A stretch of 64,000 bases of DNA from Acanthosepion esculentum (GCA_964036315.1 OZ038482.1:12955785-13019784), one strand, 5' to 3'. Shown: positions 45,011 to 57,207, counted from the first letter of the stretch. Program-made: numbers and translations. The notes: generated from the sequence alone by a model not told the origin.

Positions 45011-45540
45011 CTTTTCAGCCATCTATGTACGTCCTTTTCAGCCATCTACGTACGTCCTTGTCAACCATATATGTATGTCCTTTTCAGTCATCTATGTATG
45101 TCCTTTTCAGTCATCTATGTACGTCCTTTTCAGCCATCTACGTACGTCCTTTTCTGCCATCTATGAATGACCTTTTCAGCCATCTATGTATGTCCTTTTC
45201 AGCCATCTATGTACGTCCTTTTCAGTCATCTATGTATGTCCTTTTCAGCCATCTATGTATGTCCTTTTCAGTCATCTATGAATGTCCTTTTCAGCCATCT
45301 ATGTACGTCCTTTTCAGCCATCTACGTACGTGCTTGTCAACCATATATGTATGTCCTTTTCAGTCATCTATGTACGTCCTTTTCAGCCATCTATGAATAA
45401 CCTTTTCAGCCATCTATGTATGTCCTTTTCAGCCATCTATGTATGTCCTTTTCAGCCATCTATGTACGTCCTTTTCAGTCATCTATGTACGTCCTTTTCA
45501 GTCATCTATGAATGTCCTTTTCAGTCATCTATGTACGTAC
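45011..45540. repeat. 23-bp minisatellite, about 23 copies
   Basis: The unit is CTTTTCAGCCATCTATGTAC plus GTC, with CAGTCATC, TACGTAC and GAATG variants. Because three units make 69 bp and the unit lacks plus-strand stops in any phase, overlapping frames stay open (180, 77 and 97 codons). These give repeated SMYVLFSHLC-type peptides and are not supported as a gene. Confidence 0.92.
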
Positions 45541-45691
45541 TTACGTCACTAAAAATAAGACAGAATAACTATTAATCTGATTTTTTTGTTTGAAAACAAA
45601 TAGAAATAAAGAAAATATTAATGGAAATAAATCTTCATATTAAGTTTCCATTCGTGCCTATCTTGATGTGTATTTATATAAGACTATTCCT

Positions 45692-45717
45692 ATCTATCTA
45701 TCTATCTATCTATCTAT
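45692..45717. repeat. Short (ATCT)n run
   Basis: About six ATCT copies ahead of a GATAAAACATATA context. Confidence 0.85.
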
Positions 45718-46059
45718 GATAAAACATATATTATATAGTTTGAAGGTATGATATATTTATGGGTAAAAATGCACAATACCATAGATAGAGCCAACAATAA
45801 TGTTTATCCGCCCTTTTACAGATTTTGTTTTGAATCCTGCTGAACGTATAGTAACCCTCCTCACCAGAAAAAAAGACCTGGGGGGGGGGGCGAATTAGTC
45901 ACCGATACCACATTACATTGTACCAGTAGCCTTTGTAGAATGACCTGATATAAAATAAAACATGAAAGTATAAATTCTAAATAATATTAAATCAGTTTTG
46001 TTGTTTAATTATATATTAATATTTTTTAAGCCGTTAACCGCTATAAGCAGTGCTAGATA

Positions 46060-46611
46060 TACACCATTGTGAAAATTAATTAAAACAACCGCTTTATTTT
46101 CCTTTCTTTCACCATACGGTCAATTTTAGACCCACTGGAGTGACAGGGTGTAATCGATTTCTATTTTTCCCACAGATAAGGTCATTTGCAGTGGTGTGGA
46201 GTAATATGAATCTACTTTCGAAGTTCATGATTAAATTTGCTTGGCCTTGAAAAATATTGCGTCATCCCTGATTGCATAAGATTTTCATCACGTCCAGACA
46301 CTATTGTCTCAACTGTTGATTGGTTGTCCTACGGCCATTGTCTGCAATGGACGTTACTCCAACGAAGCGTCCGATAATAGTAATGCTACACGAACACACT
46401 GGCAAGCCTTACAGTGAGTAGATCAAAGTACTATAGACTGGCTCGGAAACTATCCTGATTTAAATCCTGTGGTCAATCTGCAAGAAATGACTTCGTGGAA
46501 TGGACATATAAAGTACTAACATGTGCACTGCGTCATGTTTCATTGGAAAAATACGTAAAAAAGTAAATAATAACGGAATTATTCGTTTTGTTTCAATTAA
46601 TTTGTACGAGG

Positions 46612-46616
<5 letters not shown>
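46060..46616 (+). mobile_element. Internally deleted Tc1-like element with transposase relic
   Basis: The left end reads ACACCATTGTGAAAATTAAT (46060) and the right end, reverse-complemented, ACACCCTCGTACAAATTAAT, so the two are diverged inverted repeats. Inside, about 46420-46500 encodes QSTIDWLGNYPDLNPVVNL, corresponding to the SPDLNPIENLW block at the end of Tc1 catalytic domains; the catalytic Glu is replaced. The flanking sequence before 46060 (AGCCGTTAACCGC...GCTAGATAT) also occurs without the insertion at 47153-47182, which marks the integration point at a TA. Confidence 0.7.

Positions 46617-46661
<45 letters not shown>
46614..46661. repeat. (TA)n microsatellite
   Basis: TA run adjoining the right end of the Tc1-like element. 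Confidence 0.9.
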
Positions 46662-46667
<6 letters not shown>

Positions 46668-46818
46668 TTAGGTGTTAAATACTCTTTTAGGCATGTCTAA
46701 TAGAATAAATTCCAAACATTATGATTATGCTTATTTTTATGATATATACGGAAAATATTCGTCAATATGAAAGGATTATGATAAAAATAAGCAGACATAA
46801 TATGTGTAATTTATTGAA

Positions 46819-46820
<2 letters not shown>

Positions 46821-46886
<66 letters not shown>
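46821..46886. repeat. (CA)n microsatellite
   Basis: About 32 CA copies followed by ATATATATG. Confidence 0.95.
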
Positions 46887-46892
<6 letters not shown>

Positions 46893-47182
46893 GAATTGCC
46901 AAATTATTTAATTCACGATGCGGGATACATAAAGAAGAAAAATTATGACTAAAATAAAATGACAAGTACTAACACGCTCAAATTCTTTTGGGCTAATATC
47001 CCTTCCGTCTAAAATGAATGGTCGGAATATATTTCCCTTGTCGAAGAGAAATTCAGTAATGTATTAGCAGTCGCTTCCTAAAAGCATTTGATTTTGCTTT
47101 CAACGTGACATTTTCCTGGAAATGAATATTACGACGGGATGTTTTTATTTCAGCCGTTAACCGCCATAAGTAATGCTAGATA

Positions 47183-47600
47183 TAAAAATATAATGCAACA
47201 AAGAATGTTGAACGAAGCGAATAGAGTTGAATGAGAACGTAGAAGGCATCCAAAGTCGACCTGATGATTATAAATCCTTATAAGATATGCAGATGACACA
47301 GTGTTGATAGCAGACACAGAAAAGGAACTACTCGAACTCTTAGTGAAGGCGGGAAAGGAAAGTGACAAGAAAGGACTAATGTATGGCCGTCAGCAAAAGG
47401 AAGAGTCCAAGATGCGAACTACGAATTGAAGATTCCAAAATCGGAAACAGACGACGGAAAATGTAACATAGAAATCCGAAAAAGCGTTGGAATAGTGAAA
47501 GATGCTTTCCAAAAGTTAAGCAAAGTATTAAGAAACAGCAACATTTCATTAGCAACAAGAGTGCTGAACTGTTTGATCCAGACACGTGATACAACAGATT
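47183..47600 (+). pseudogene. RTE-like LINE reverse transcriptase relic
   Basis: Plus-strand translation gives YADDTVLIADTEKEL at 47286, with the YADD polymerase active-site motif, followed by LLVKAGKESDKKGL. After a frame change it gives NIEIRKSVGIVKDAFQKLSK and VLRNSNISLATRVLNCLI (about 47470-47580). This is the palm and thumb region of an RTE-type reverse transcriptase. Frames are broken between the two parts, and the copy ends abruptly near 47600. The C-terminal piece at 22.2-22.7 kb comes from the same kind of element but covers a later part of the protein. Confidence 0.8.
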
Positions 47601-49334
47601 ATAAAAACCAAAACACGAGTAATTCTCGCCCTCTTGGTTCTCTCTCGCATCTCATCTCCGCTGCCAAAATGTGACCCTTAAAGAACTCCCGTCTTAACCA
47701 ATCCAGTCAGGCGTAAAAGAAATTTACAACTAATCACGCAAGTACATTCTGAACTATTACCAACTTGTACAATACACAATTCCAAACATTCAACACATAC
47801 TCATTCTTCTAAACTACAATTTAATAGTAAATCTAATCCTAATGAGCTCAGGTATAAATATTTCCTAGTCTAACAGACATAACTCTGTCTAACCTTTCAG
47901 TATACGCGCATGTACATCAAATACTTAATAAATTCAATTGTTATGTTTTCAACCCTACGTTCTGTTTTCTTATTTTATGCCATGTGCTATTTTACGTCAA
48001 ATATAAATTGCATTGTGACCACCACATTGGATAGCGACCTCCAGCATAATGGCATGATCCTTTCCACGCCTTTCCTAGACAAAATAAAATAATTGTGGCG
48101 GGACCCGCAACATTGCACGTCCACAACACATTTGGAAACCTCACCGTTAAGGGGGGGCCCGCTCTAAAATCATGGCTCGAATTAAGTTCAGCCATGTTTC
48201 GTTGGCTTCTCCTTCTCGTTATAACATCTATCTACTTATTCCTGTCCTGTTCAATTGTAACTTATCGAAAAATATTAAATTACATGGAAGTCGTAGAATA
48301 TATCTACTTAACATTGTATAAATACCATGAAAATGAAATAAAATGACGCACAATAATTGGATGGAAAGATGTAATAAAAAGTAAAGATATAATGAAAAGC
48401 CATTTTGCCAAGATACACTTAAGACGTAAAGTGCATAATGAATGTATGTTGCCCGAGTGTGGGATATGGCAATTAATAAATTAGAAATGCACAAAGATCA
48501 ATTTTAGAAATAAATTTAAGGTTATAGAAATCGCCATGATAATGATATATCACCCGTTTCCCTATAAGGAAATATTTGGCATTCATTGACCGAGCAACCA
48601 GTACTGCTTTCGGTTGAAGTTTATAAAATTTTTCTTTTAAAACAATTTTTCAAGAAAATAGGTTTTTCAAGCTGTTATCGCTCTACCAGTATTGATGGGG
48701 GTTTCCTTGCTAACCTTTTATTTATGTGAAATATTAACATCTTGATTATTTCATTATTTTCTCTTCAAGTTACATGTGCAATTTTAGTTGTTGCTGCTGT
48801 TGTTAGTCCTCAAGTGTGTGGTTTCTGTTATTTGGCACAGTTCTTTGTGATACTTTAGCTCCAGTCCACAAGGTTCAAAGAAAGAGGATCTTTACCAAGA
48901 CTCTCAGGTTTCGTTCGCTCAAAGCCATTTCCACCATTGATCTGAGAAAGCGCTTGTATACTGCTGGAGGTTCAGATATTTCTGAACGGGTTTGGTGTCA
49001 GTCATGATATCCATAAAAGTCTCGATCTGATCAGGCTGACCGGACATTATTAAATTTGTCATTTTTGACGGATACAGTTTTAGTAATAATATAATTATTA
49101 AGGAAACCCATTCTTATCAGGTGAAACAGATCAATTTGATTCAAGAAAGACTGAAGATGTGAATTTTGGTTCAACCCTACAGTTCTCAGCGTCATTAATA
49201 TCATCAAATCCTGTTTTGCAATAAATTATCTGGGGAGAGACATGAATACAAAAAGGATTTTTTGACGGAAGATTGATGATTACTCACGCACGAACGCACG
49301 CAAGGAATTGGCGATAGGCTGGCTTCCTTCTGTA
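47601..49334. other. No gene recognised
   Basis: AT-rich, with short frames only (longest 88 codons). GTGGCGGGACCCGCAACA near 48095-48112 is a short GC-rich inverted repeat (GCGGG/CCCGC) that could be an LTR edge, but no partner end is found. A 63-codon frame at 48816-49007 has no family motif. Confidence 0.4.
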
Positions 49335-50790
49335 ATACTTCTGTAGCATGTCTTCCTTGTCGAGGCTTTCTTCCTTCTGTACGATGGTTTTCTTCTATAG
49401 TAATATTCCTTCTGTAGCATATATTTTCTATAGCAAATCTTCATCCTGTAACATGTCTGCCTTCTATATAATGTCTTTCGTCTATATCGTCTTCCTTCTA
49501 TATCATATCTGTAACATGTCTACCTTCTATATCATGTCTTCCTTCTATATCATGTCTCTCTTCTATATCGTCTGCCGACTATATCATGTCTTCCACATGT
49601 AACATGTATTCCTTCTATATCGTGTCTTTTTTCTGTAGCGTGTCTTCCTTCTATATCATGTCTTCCTTCGGTAACATGTCTTCCTTCTATATCATGTCTC
49701 TCTATTCTATATCGTCTTCCTGCTATATAATGTCTTCCTCCTATATCATGTCTTTCTTCCGTCGCATGTCTTCCTTCTGTAACATGTCTTCCTTCGATAT
49801 CATGTTTTCCTTCTGTAGCATGTCTTCCTTCTATATCATGTCTCTCTTCTCTATCGTCCTCCTTCTATATCATGTCTTCCTTGTGTAACATGTTTTCCTT
49901 CTATATCATGTCTTCCTTCTGTAACATGTCTTCCTTCTATAGCATGTTTCTATCCTATATCGTCTTCCTTCTATATCATGTCTTCCTCCTGTAACATTTC
50001 TTCCTTTTATATCATGTCTCTCAAACTATGTCTTCCTTCTATATCATGTAATTCTTCTATATCATGTTTCTCTTCTATATCGTCTTCCTTCTATAGCATG
50101 TATTCCTTCTATATCATGTTTTTCTCTCTATCGTCTTCCTTCTATTTCATGTCTTCCTTCTATATCATGTCTACCTTCTGTAACATGTCTTCCTTCGATA
50201 TCATGTCTCTCGTGTATATCGTCTTCCTTCTATAGCATGTCTTCGTTCTGCAATATGTCTTCCGTCTATATCATGTCACTCTTCTATATCGTCTTCCTTC
50301 TATATCATGTCTTCCTCCTGTAACATGTCTTCCTTCTATATCATGTCTCTCAAACTATGTCTTCCTTCTATATCATGTCTCTCTTTTATATCATGTCTTC
50401 CTTCTATATTATGTCATTCTTCTATATCATGTTTCTCTTCTATATCGTCTTCCTTCTATATCATGTCTTTTTTCTGTAGCGTGTCTTCCTTCTATATCAG
50501 GTCTTCCTTCCATATCATGTCTTCCTTCTATATCATGTCTTCCTTCCATATCATGTCTTCCTTCTATATCACGTCTCTCTTCTCTATCGTCTTCCTTCTA
50601 TATCATGTCTTCCTTCTGTAACATGTCTTCGATTTCCCTATATAGTATGTCTTCTGTAGCAGATCTCCATTAGGATATATTTTTCTATATTATCTCTTCC
50701 TTCTCTAGAATGTCTTCCTTCTCTTGTCCCTATACCTTCTGTAGCTTGTCTGCTTTCTGTAGGATGTTTTCCTTCTATATCATGCCTTCC
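49335..50790. repeat. 18-bp minisatellite, about 80 degenerate copies
   Basis: The unit TCTTCCTTCTATATCATG alternates with TCTTCCTTCTGTAACATG and GC-variants over 1.45 kb. Since 18 is a multiple of three, frames of 84-104 codons encoding MSSFYI repeats run through it. They start and stop at random variants and are not taken as genes. Confidence 0.93.
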
Positions 50791-51070
50791 TTTTGCTTAT
50801 AACGACAAATGTTTCTTTGTTTTAGATATCCATGATCGCCTACGTCATGAAAAGACTCGCCATTTAAATGATGATCATTTGTAAGCCGAAGAAATAACAT
50901 ACACGTAACTTTAAATGTTACTCAAATATAATTTATAGAGAATTGAATTTTCTTTGTTTAAATTGATTTCCGTATTTATTTTCTCAGCAGGATGGAATTT
51001 TCGGTAACTTTAATTTAAAATGCGACGTGTTATTTTTTCTTTGTTTCTTTCTTCCTTTCTTTCATTCTTC

Positions 51071-51126
<56 letters not shown>

Positions 51127-51610
51127 AGAAAGCTACAGAAATGATTGGTTTCTTTATTTATTTGTTTAATAATTTATTTTTTACAAAAATTACATCTTTA
51201 ACAATTTAACCAAATTTGAAATATTTTTAAAACTATGTTAGAGAAGACTTTTTGACTTGCTTAAACATTGAATTTTCTTTTCATCTTTTTTTACCATAGA
51301 ATTTTCCATGAAAGAGACGCGAATTCAAATCTTAAAAATAAAGGAATATATTTGATTTAGAAACAATAAGTTTTTAAGAGTCATTAAAATGAATAAAATT
51401 AAATTAAATTGAATAAAAGTATAAACGTCATTATCAAAAATTAAATTAACAACAGAAAATGCTTTCGTCATGCTTAAAATCAGTAACGTGTATATAAACA
51501 CTTCCTTAAAATAAATGTTTTTAAAATTTATATCTTACAAATCAATACATATAATTGTTCCTATCTCAGTGATGCTAGAGGTTGGTGTTCGAGAACTGCT
51601 GGTTGCAATC
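50791..51610. other. No gene; (TTTC)n at about 51045-51125
   Basis: A TTTC/CTTT repeat run of about 80 bp lies within AT-rich sequence. No frame is supported. Confidence 0.6.
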
Positions 51611-51723
51611 CATAACAGGAATGCTGATTTTCTAAGCATTGATTAGATGTAACATAAGACCGAAAGTATAGGGCACCAAGCGAGGATCGAACTCATTACT
51701 CAGTTGTAATTCATAACAGGAAT
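51611..51723 (-). mobile_element. Short SINE fragment between direct repeats
   Basis: CATAACAGGAAT occurs at 51611-51622 and 51712-51723, a probable target duplication of at least 12 bp. Between them the minus strand reads GAGTAATGAGTTCGATCCTC, a good box B (GAGTTCGATCC), but the A-box region is not clear. It is about 90 bp long, heavily truncated. Confidence 0.5.
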
Positions 51724-52329
51724 ATATATTTATTGTTGATGAAACAACAGATGTGGCACCTGGCCGAAGAGGAAGTGGGTTGAGACTGGTCAACATTTTC
51801 CATCCTAGACTTAGTTAATGAGATTCACGGCCCATTCATTCATTACAATTTGTCCATTCACCACAACAACTCATCCATCACCATCCAATCCTACATATAC
51901 TATAATACCAGGGAACCCACAAAAAAAACCCATGACCTAAATATTTCATAATGTACAAAAAATTCAAATGTCTCTTTTTTTTCCATTTTTTTCTTTTTCC
52001 TACAAAAATACATTAAAAATCTAATGATTAAGAAATGAGATGGGAGAGGATGAAGACAGAAAAAGAAAGCTAAAATATAGCATAACATTCAAACTAAACA
52101 TAACAGATGTTAGTAGGACCTATCACCCGCACACAATTAAGAGCGGGCGTTGTATTCTGTCTATAGGTAGAACCGAGAAGCTCGCTCACTAACAACGGAG
52201 AGGGAAGGATAGAAAATAAATGACGGAATGAGACAATGCCATTGACGTATCTAATTTCGTCTCATGCCGCAGCGACATTGAGGTAGTACAGAAGGCGCTT
52301 GAATAACACTAGGTCACGGTGGCCAAGAT
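51724..52329. other. No gene recognised
   Basis: Non-repetitive. It may include the 3' edge of the LINE relic that follows on the minus strand. Confidence 0.4.
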
Positions 52330-53440
52330 TAACCACAACAATCTTCCAGCTTGCGGTTAGGTGCCTGGAAGTGAATCACTCTTCCGGGGCCCTTTAGTTG
52401 GACTGATGGATTCGTTCGCATTCCTGGAGTGTGGCTCCAGCTAAATAAGAATTGGTCGGATATACATGCAAAGGTCGGAGCAGCAGTCTGGACTTGGCTC
52501 CGAAGTGGGTTGTCCGTGAGGTGTAGGGCTGAGGCATGCGCCACGTACGTCTTTCCTCTCACCCTTTACCGGTTTTCTGTACTTCCTCTCTTCAAGAACC
52601 GTAAAAAGGCGCTCTAGCGTTTTCTCTCCTCCTTCTTGTAGGGTGGTGACAAGCATCAGGACTGCAGATATGTTCGTGTCCAGCGTACATGTATGGGCAT
52701 CTAGGAATGCCACACTTGGCGAATGATCGACACGCCTCGAGGTTGGCTTTCCTATGCCGTGTTTTGACAGAGGATTCGATCTTGGTCGGGAAAGTTAGGG
52801 AGGCCTTCCCTAGTCTTACTATCACTCCTCCCGTTTCTATTGCTGGGCGCCGTCGTAAGCCACAGAATCACTTGCGGGACATTGTAATAAGACCTCCCCG
52901 ATGACAATGCTCGCTTTGACCTTCGCCATTAGGATATTCCCGACTTGTCCATAGTGCGCAAATAAGGCCCCCCCAATGTTCTATGTCCAAGGGCACCCCA
53001 TGAAGCGTTATTTTCGTCTTCTGGGTGTCCAAATATTCTATTTGCAGCCTCAGCGGTTTTGTGGTGAGGATCCCCTCTGCCAGAACTTTCGTCTCCGTGA
53101 TGGTAGCCAGCAGGATGTCCCACGTGGCGTTAGATCTTCGGGCCAGTATTTTGGGAGCTATACTGAGGCTCTTTAGCGCCTCCTCCATTATCTTTTGTTG
53201 ACGCCGGCCAGTTTTCTCGTTTTTAGATTCGTGGTCAGTAGGGGGATCGTCCTATATGAGACTACCTTGGAGACAAGTGAATGATTAGCAGATCGTGTTT
53301 CCTGATATAACGTCTTTGTAGGCTTCATTTTGGGTCTCATAATATCCTCGGCACTTTTTTGGTCTAACCGCTGCCCACGCCGAGTAGCGGGAAGTGATTT
53401 TTGAGTTGCTGAAGTTTGAGTTATTAGTGAGGCTCCCACA
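52330..53440 (-). pseudogene. LINE ORF1 (gag-like) relic
   Basis: Read on the minus strand, an 83-codon frame (53188-53439) ends in TRKLAGVNKR, directly followed by MEEALKSLSIAPKILARRSN, then TWDILLATITETKVLAEGIL, then KTKITLHGVPLDIEHWG (52868-53188). Further frames downstream hold CRSFAKCGIPRCPYMYAGHE and HICSPDACHH (52592-52825), which looks like a decayed zinc-knuckle region, and RRRRENARAP. This is the order of an ORF1 protein with an RNA-binding fold and CCHC knuckle from a non-LTR element. At least three frame changes make it non-functional. No ORF2 follows. Confidence 0.65.
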
Positions 53441-53784
53441 TCATCACATGTAAAGAAGAAGAAACATTGCCAATAAAAAAGGACAATGCTACAAACACAT
53501 CAAATAATACGGAAAAACGTATAGGACAATATTTTCCATTACTAATGTGGACGGGTCCAAGAAAGAAATCCTTATGGGAATGACTGAAAAAATGTTCCTG
53601 TCGCCCCAAATTTATAGGCAAAACCTCACAAATGCATGCCAATAAGATAGGCCACTTCTCAGTCTCGTATGACTCAGTTCCGGTTTCCAGATTAATATAA
53701 GCTTAGTATATATGCCGGGTGTAGCAGCAAAATTGTCCGAAGTTTTTATAACACTATTGAACTCTAGTTTGTTAAATAATAAAT
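53441..53784. other. No gene recognised
   Basis: A 72-codon minus-strand frame (53424-53642) has no motif. Short non-repetitive stretch. Confidence 0.4.
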
Positions 53785-53990
53785 TGGATCCAATTTTCCT
53801 CTACACTGATCCCTCTTTTTTCAACTTATTTACCATTCTCTTGATGGTTCTTGAATGGATTTTGAAGATGGAAGCCAGAGTATGAATGTTGGTACCATTA
53901 CTGAAGGCCTGAATGATCATTATGGTCTGAATTATCATTTTCCTCTCACCATCGCTCAGTCGGAAAGATATACTGGGACTGACACAAATC
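53785..53990 (-). pseudogene. Possible transposase helix-turn-helix fragment
   Basis: Minus-strand translation gives LSDGERKMIIQTIMIIQ and then THTLASIFKIHSRTIKRMVN plus KLKKEG before a stop. The pattern of a helix, then a short gap, then a recognition helix is like the N-terminal DNA-binding region of Tc1/pogo-type transposases. No catalytic part is nearby, so this is only a suggestion. Confidence 0.4.
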
Positions 53991-54204
53991 GATTTTAACC
54001 TGTTCTTTTTCTAGCTGAATAACTCAAAGTGTTTTCAATGATTTTTACAACAAATGGTGGCAAGATGGCTAAACGTCTTATCTGAAAACTTGGAATAAAG
54101 AAACTCAATTAGTTTAGTGTTTTTCTTTAAGATATTAAACATTTTGTGGGATAGTCACTTACCCCATGCTGTTACACGATTTTGACAATTTTGCTGTCAC
54201 GTCT

Positions 54205-54206
<2 letters not shown>

Positions 54207-54268
<62 letters not shown>
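54207..54268. repeat. (TA)n microsatellite
   Basis: About 30 TA copies. Confidence 0.95.
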
Positions 54269-54270
<2 letters not shown>

Positions 54271-54552
54271 GTATTTAGGCAGCAATCCATCATTTACATG
54301 TGTTTCATTAAAGACGACAGAAAAGGTACTACGAATAAGCTTTTTATTTAATTTTTCTTGTGTTCGAAAAGGGTTTTCTTTTTTGGAGTGTGTAGAAACT
54401 GTCCAAATCTTCTATAATTCCGAGCGCTTTCGGCTATACTTTTAGCCATTATCAAGGATGATTTTATTTTTTCACGTTAATTGGGTGTGCGGGTTGTGTG
54501 TATGTTTTTAGTGTTATAGAGATGTTTTATTTTCTGAACACAGCACACAGCC

Positions 54553-54555
<3 letters not shown>
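54269..54555. other. No gene; retroelement-tail-like hairpin
   Basis: The reverse complement at about 54422-54460 reads AATGGCTAAAAGTATAGCCG and then AAAGCGCTCGG, related to 38047-38078. It lies between two TA arrays. Confidence 0.6.

Positions 54556-54622
<67 letters not shown>
54556..54622. repeat. (TA)n microsatellite
   Basis: About 33 TA copies. Confidence 0.95.
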
Positions 54623-54623
<1 letters not shown>

Positions 54624-55093
54624 AAGCAACACTTACCCCCTCATGATTTTGAATCCGGATGCCAGGAAAATTTAACTAACTAATACTTCTGGCTCTCCTA
54701 TTGCTGAGCATGTTATAAATAGTAGGAATTGTGTCTTTGATTTTAGGGTGTACCGTTTTTCGATTTTATCTAGGTCCCACTCCTCATATCACCTCACGGT
54801 TCTAGAGACCTTGTATATCAGATCCCGTCGGCCTTTCCTCTGTAAACAGAGGGAATGCTTACTGGGTCTGAATGTTATTGGACTCTAGCTTTCTTGAAAT
54901 TCGTATCCCCCCCTCCATTGGTTATCATTAATATCAATTAAATTTTCACGTTTATTTTTTATATCCCAGAAATAAACTTGATAAGACTGGGACAAAACCG
55001 GTTGCTGTTTTTTAGCTTTTAAAATATATATTAAATGCCATATAAATCATGCTTATTCCTAGCTATCCTTAAATTTTGTAGTACAAAAAACTT

Positions 55094-55190
<97 letters not shown>

Positions 55191-55633
55191 CACTGTTACT
55201 TGTTTTGATATAATTTATTATTCTGATAGGACCTGGGCATGATAAACTCAATGAACCCGAGTGTACAAAAAGAGGAGGAGGGACAGGAGGGAGAAGGGAG
55301 TTCCTGAATTAAAAATCCTTACCCGATATTGATAATTTCCTGGAAACTATCAGTTTGTGCTATAAATGTTATCTACAATACTGTTTCGCTAGTCCCACCC
55401 CCGTAAGGATTTTGTATGCCATAAATTCTGCGCTGTTCTGTAGTCAAAATCTGCACCTATTTACCCCCTCTGTGGATCGTATCATTCTTTCGAGGTCTGT
55501 ACTCGCTTTACACGATTTGAAAAATGCGTATGACGTCATTGGGCCACATCTGTGTCTCATTCTAGTCAAGATCGTTTTCTTTCTTAACCTGCAGAAAGAT
55601 GAGAAGAAAACAAAAGAAAGTTAAGATAGGAAC

Positions 55634-55637
<4 letters not shown>
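54623..55637. other. No gene; (TA)n(TG)n at 55093-55186
   Basis: A TA run merges into about 33 TG copies ending at 55186. An 89-codon frame at 55355-55624 has no motif. GATTTTGAATCCGGATGCC near 54644 weakly resembles a B-box on the minus strand. Confidence 0.5.

Positions 55638-55704
<67 letters not shown>
55638..55704. repeat. (TA)n microsatellite
   Basis: About 33 TA copies. Confidence 0.95.
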
Positions 55705-55705
<1 letters not shown>

Positions 55706-55779
55706 GGACAAAACAATAATGATAGTCTGTTTTTGTTTAATATGTTTTAATATAATTGTCATCTTTGATAATGGTTTAT

Positions 55780-55945
55780 GTAAGACGAAAGCTTAGATAG
55801 GATTAAAAAAATATGTATCAATATGGTGATTTTCGTCTTTTAATGATAATTTTATTAAGCTTATCAGACGGTATGAAAAGAATTTACATAATATAAATCT
55901 ACAAAAGTTGTCTATATTATTTAATAAAACATGCATCAATGAAAA
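55780..55945. repeat. Dispersed direct repeat, copy 1 (copy 2 at 57700-57868)
   Basis: Shared segments include GTATGTATCAATAT-GTGATT, TTTAATGATAAT-TTATTAAG and TATATTATTTAAT-AAACATG. Copies are diverged by substitutions. Each lies next to TA repeats. Confidence 0.8.
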
Positions 55946-56355
55946 AATTCTGCCTAAATACACACAATTTAAAATATATATATCTTTACAACAAAAGAAT
56001 TATTGGAATTACCAAATTACCAAATTCATATAAAAATTCTAACTTGAAATATTTGAACTTTAGCATTGCGACTTGCACGTTCCAATATTATATAACCGTT
56101 TATAAATAACACATTCTTAAACAAAACATCTTTCGGTCTACAACACATTTATTTCGTCTTCGAGTATTGACTTTAAAGGAAAACATTACAGCCTGATGAT
56201 GAGGACATGAAGTTCTTGAAAGTACTTGCTGCTCTAAAAAATACACCAGATCCATCTGACAACAATTTTATACAGAAGGATCGCATCATTCATTGGATTG
56301 TTAGTAGTAGTTTAATACTTATATTAAGTGTGTTAGCGAAGTGATTTCGCCATTA

Positions 56356-56458
56356 ATTGCATTAATATTGCTAATTGATTCAATGTATTATTATCTCCTT
56401 ATAATATATATATATATATATATATTATAAGGAGATAATCATACATTGAATCAATTAG

Positions 56459-56460
<2 letters not shown>
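56356..56460. repeat. Foldback with a (TA)n loop
   Basis: AATTGATTCAATGTATTATT then ATCTCCTTATAATATA pairs with TATTATAAGGAGATAATCAT then ACATTGAATCAATT across an internal (TA)n (56404-56425). Arms are about 40 bp with about two mismatches. (TA)n follows at 56460-56540. Confidence 0.9.

Positions 56461-56540
<80 letters not shown>
56460..56540. repeat. (TA)n microsatellite
   Basis: About 40 TA copies bordering both the foldback to its left and the palindromic element to its right. Confidence 0.95.
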
Positions 56541-56543
<3 letters not shown>

Positions 56544-56578
56544 TTATATCCGCAGTACTTAGTAGAAAGTGCCCAGTA

Positions 56579-57199
56579 TCAGTGTATGGATATTAGTGAT
56601 CCTTGGTTTCACATTTTTGTGATCATCAGACAAACTAGTTTATTTTTTGAAAAAGGATCTCATTATGCTTATTTGTGTTTGATTATGTTTGGTGGGGGGA
56701 ATTTGCTTCTGTGTTTATTTGGGATGACACTCACACATACATAGACACACATACACACAGGTGCATGCACTCCAGCTCGCACAAACACACCCACATAAAC
56801 CCATATAAACAATCCGAGTCTAGGCACAGGCACACATCCACGCGTTCGTAATTGTGTCGAGACTGCAGGGTTTATATATGTAGTGATGTTCTCTCAGCAA
56901 GGAGAAGGTGGGAGTGGTCTTGATGTCTCTCAGATCGGCCATCTGCGCCGTCAGATAAACTTACACTTTCTCACACACTCATACACACACGTAGACGCGT
57001 ACATATATTCTCATTGGTCCACCACTTCCACCACCACTTTAGCTAAGTATTTGAGAGTGTCACCCCAAATAAACACAGAAGAAATCCCCCCCCAGCACGA
57101 AACATAATCAAACACAAATAAGCAAAAATAGATCCCTCCCAAAAACCGTTTGTCTGATGATCGCAAAAGCGTGAAACCCAAGGTCATTGATATCCATAC

Positions 57200-57202
<3 letters not shown>
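56579..57202. mobile_element. Palindromic element, arms of about 150 bp
   Basis: Arm 56579-56732 (TGTATGGATATTAGTGATCC ... GTGTTTATTTGGGATGACAC) is repeated inverted at 57055-57202. Both contain TATTTGTGTTTGATTATGTT on one strand or the other. The centre (56733-57054) is CA-rich with no gene. The outer edges abut (TA)n on both sides (56460-56540 and 57208-57281). Each arm holds TTTGTCTGATGATC...GTGAAACC. It could be a foldback transposon or two inverted copies of one retroelement tail. Confidence 0.85.

Positions 57203-57207
<5 letters not shown>

Noticed and set aside
48090..48115. LTR edge at the GCGGG/CCCGC inverted repeat
   Set aside because: No partner terminus or target duplication could be found.
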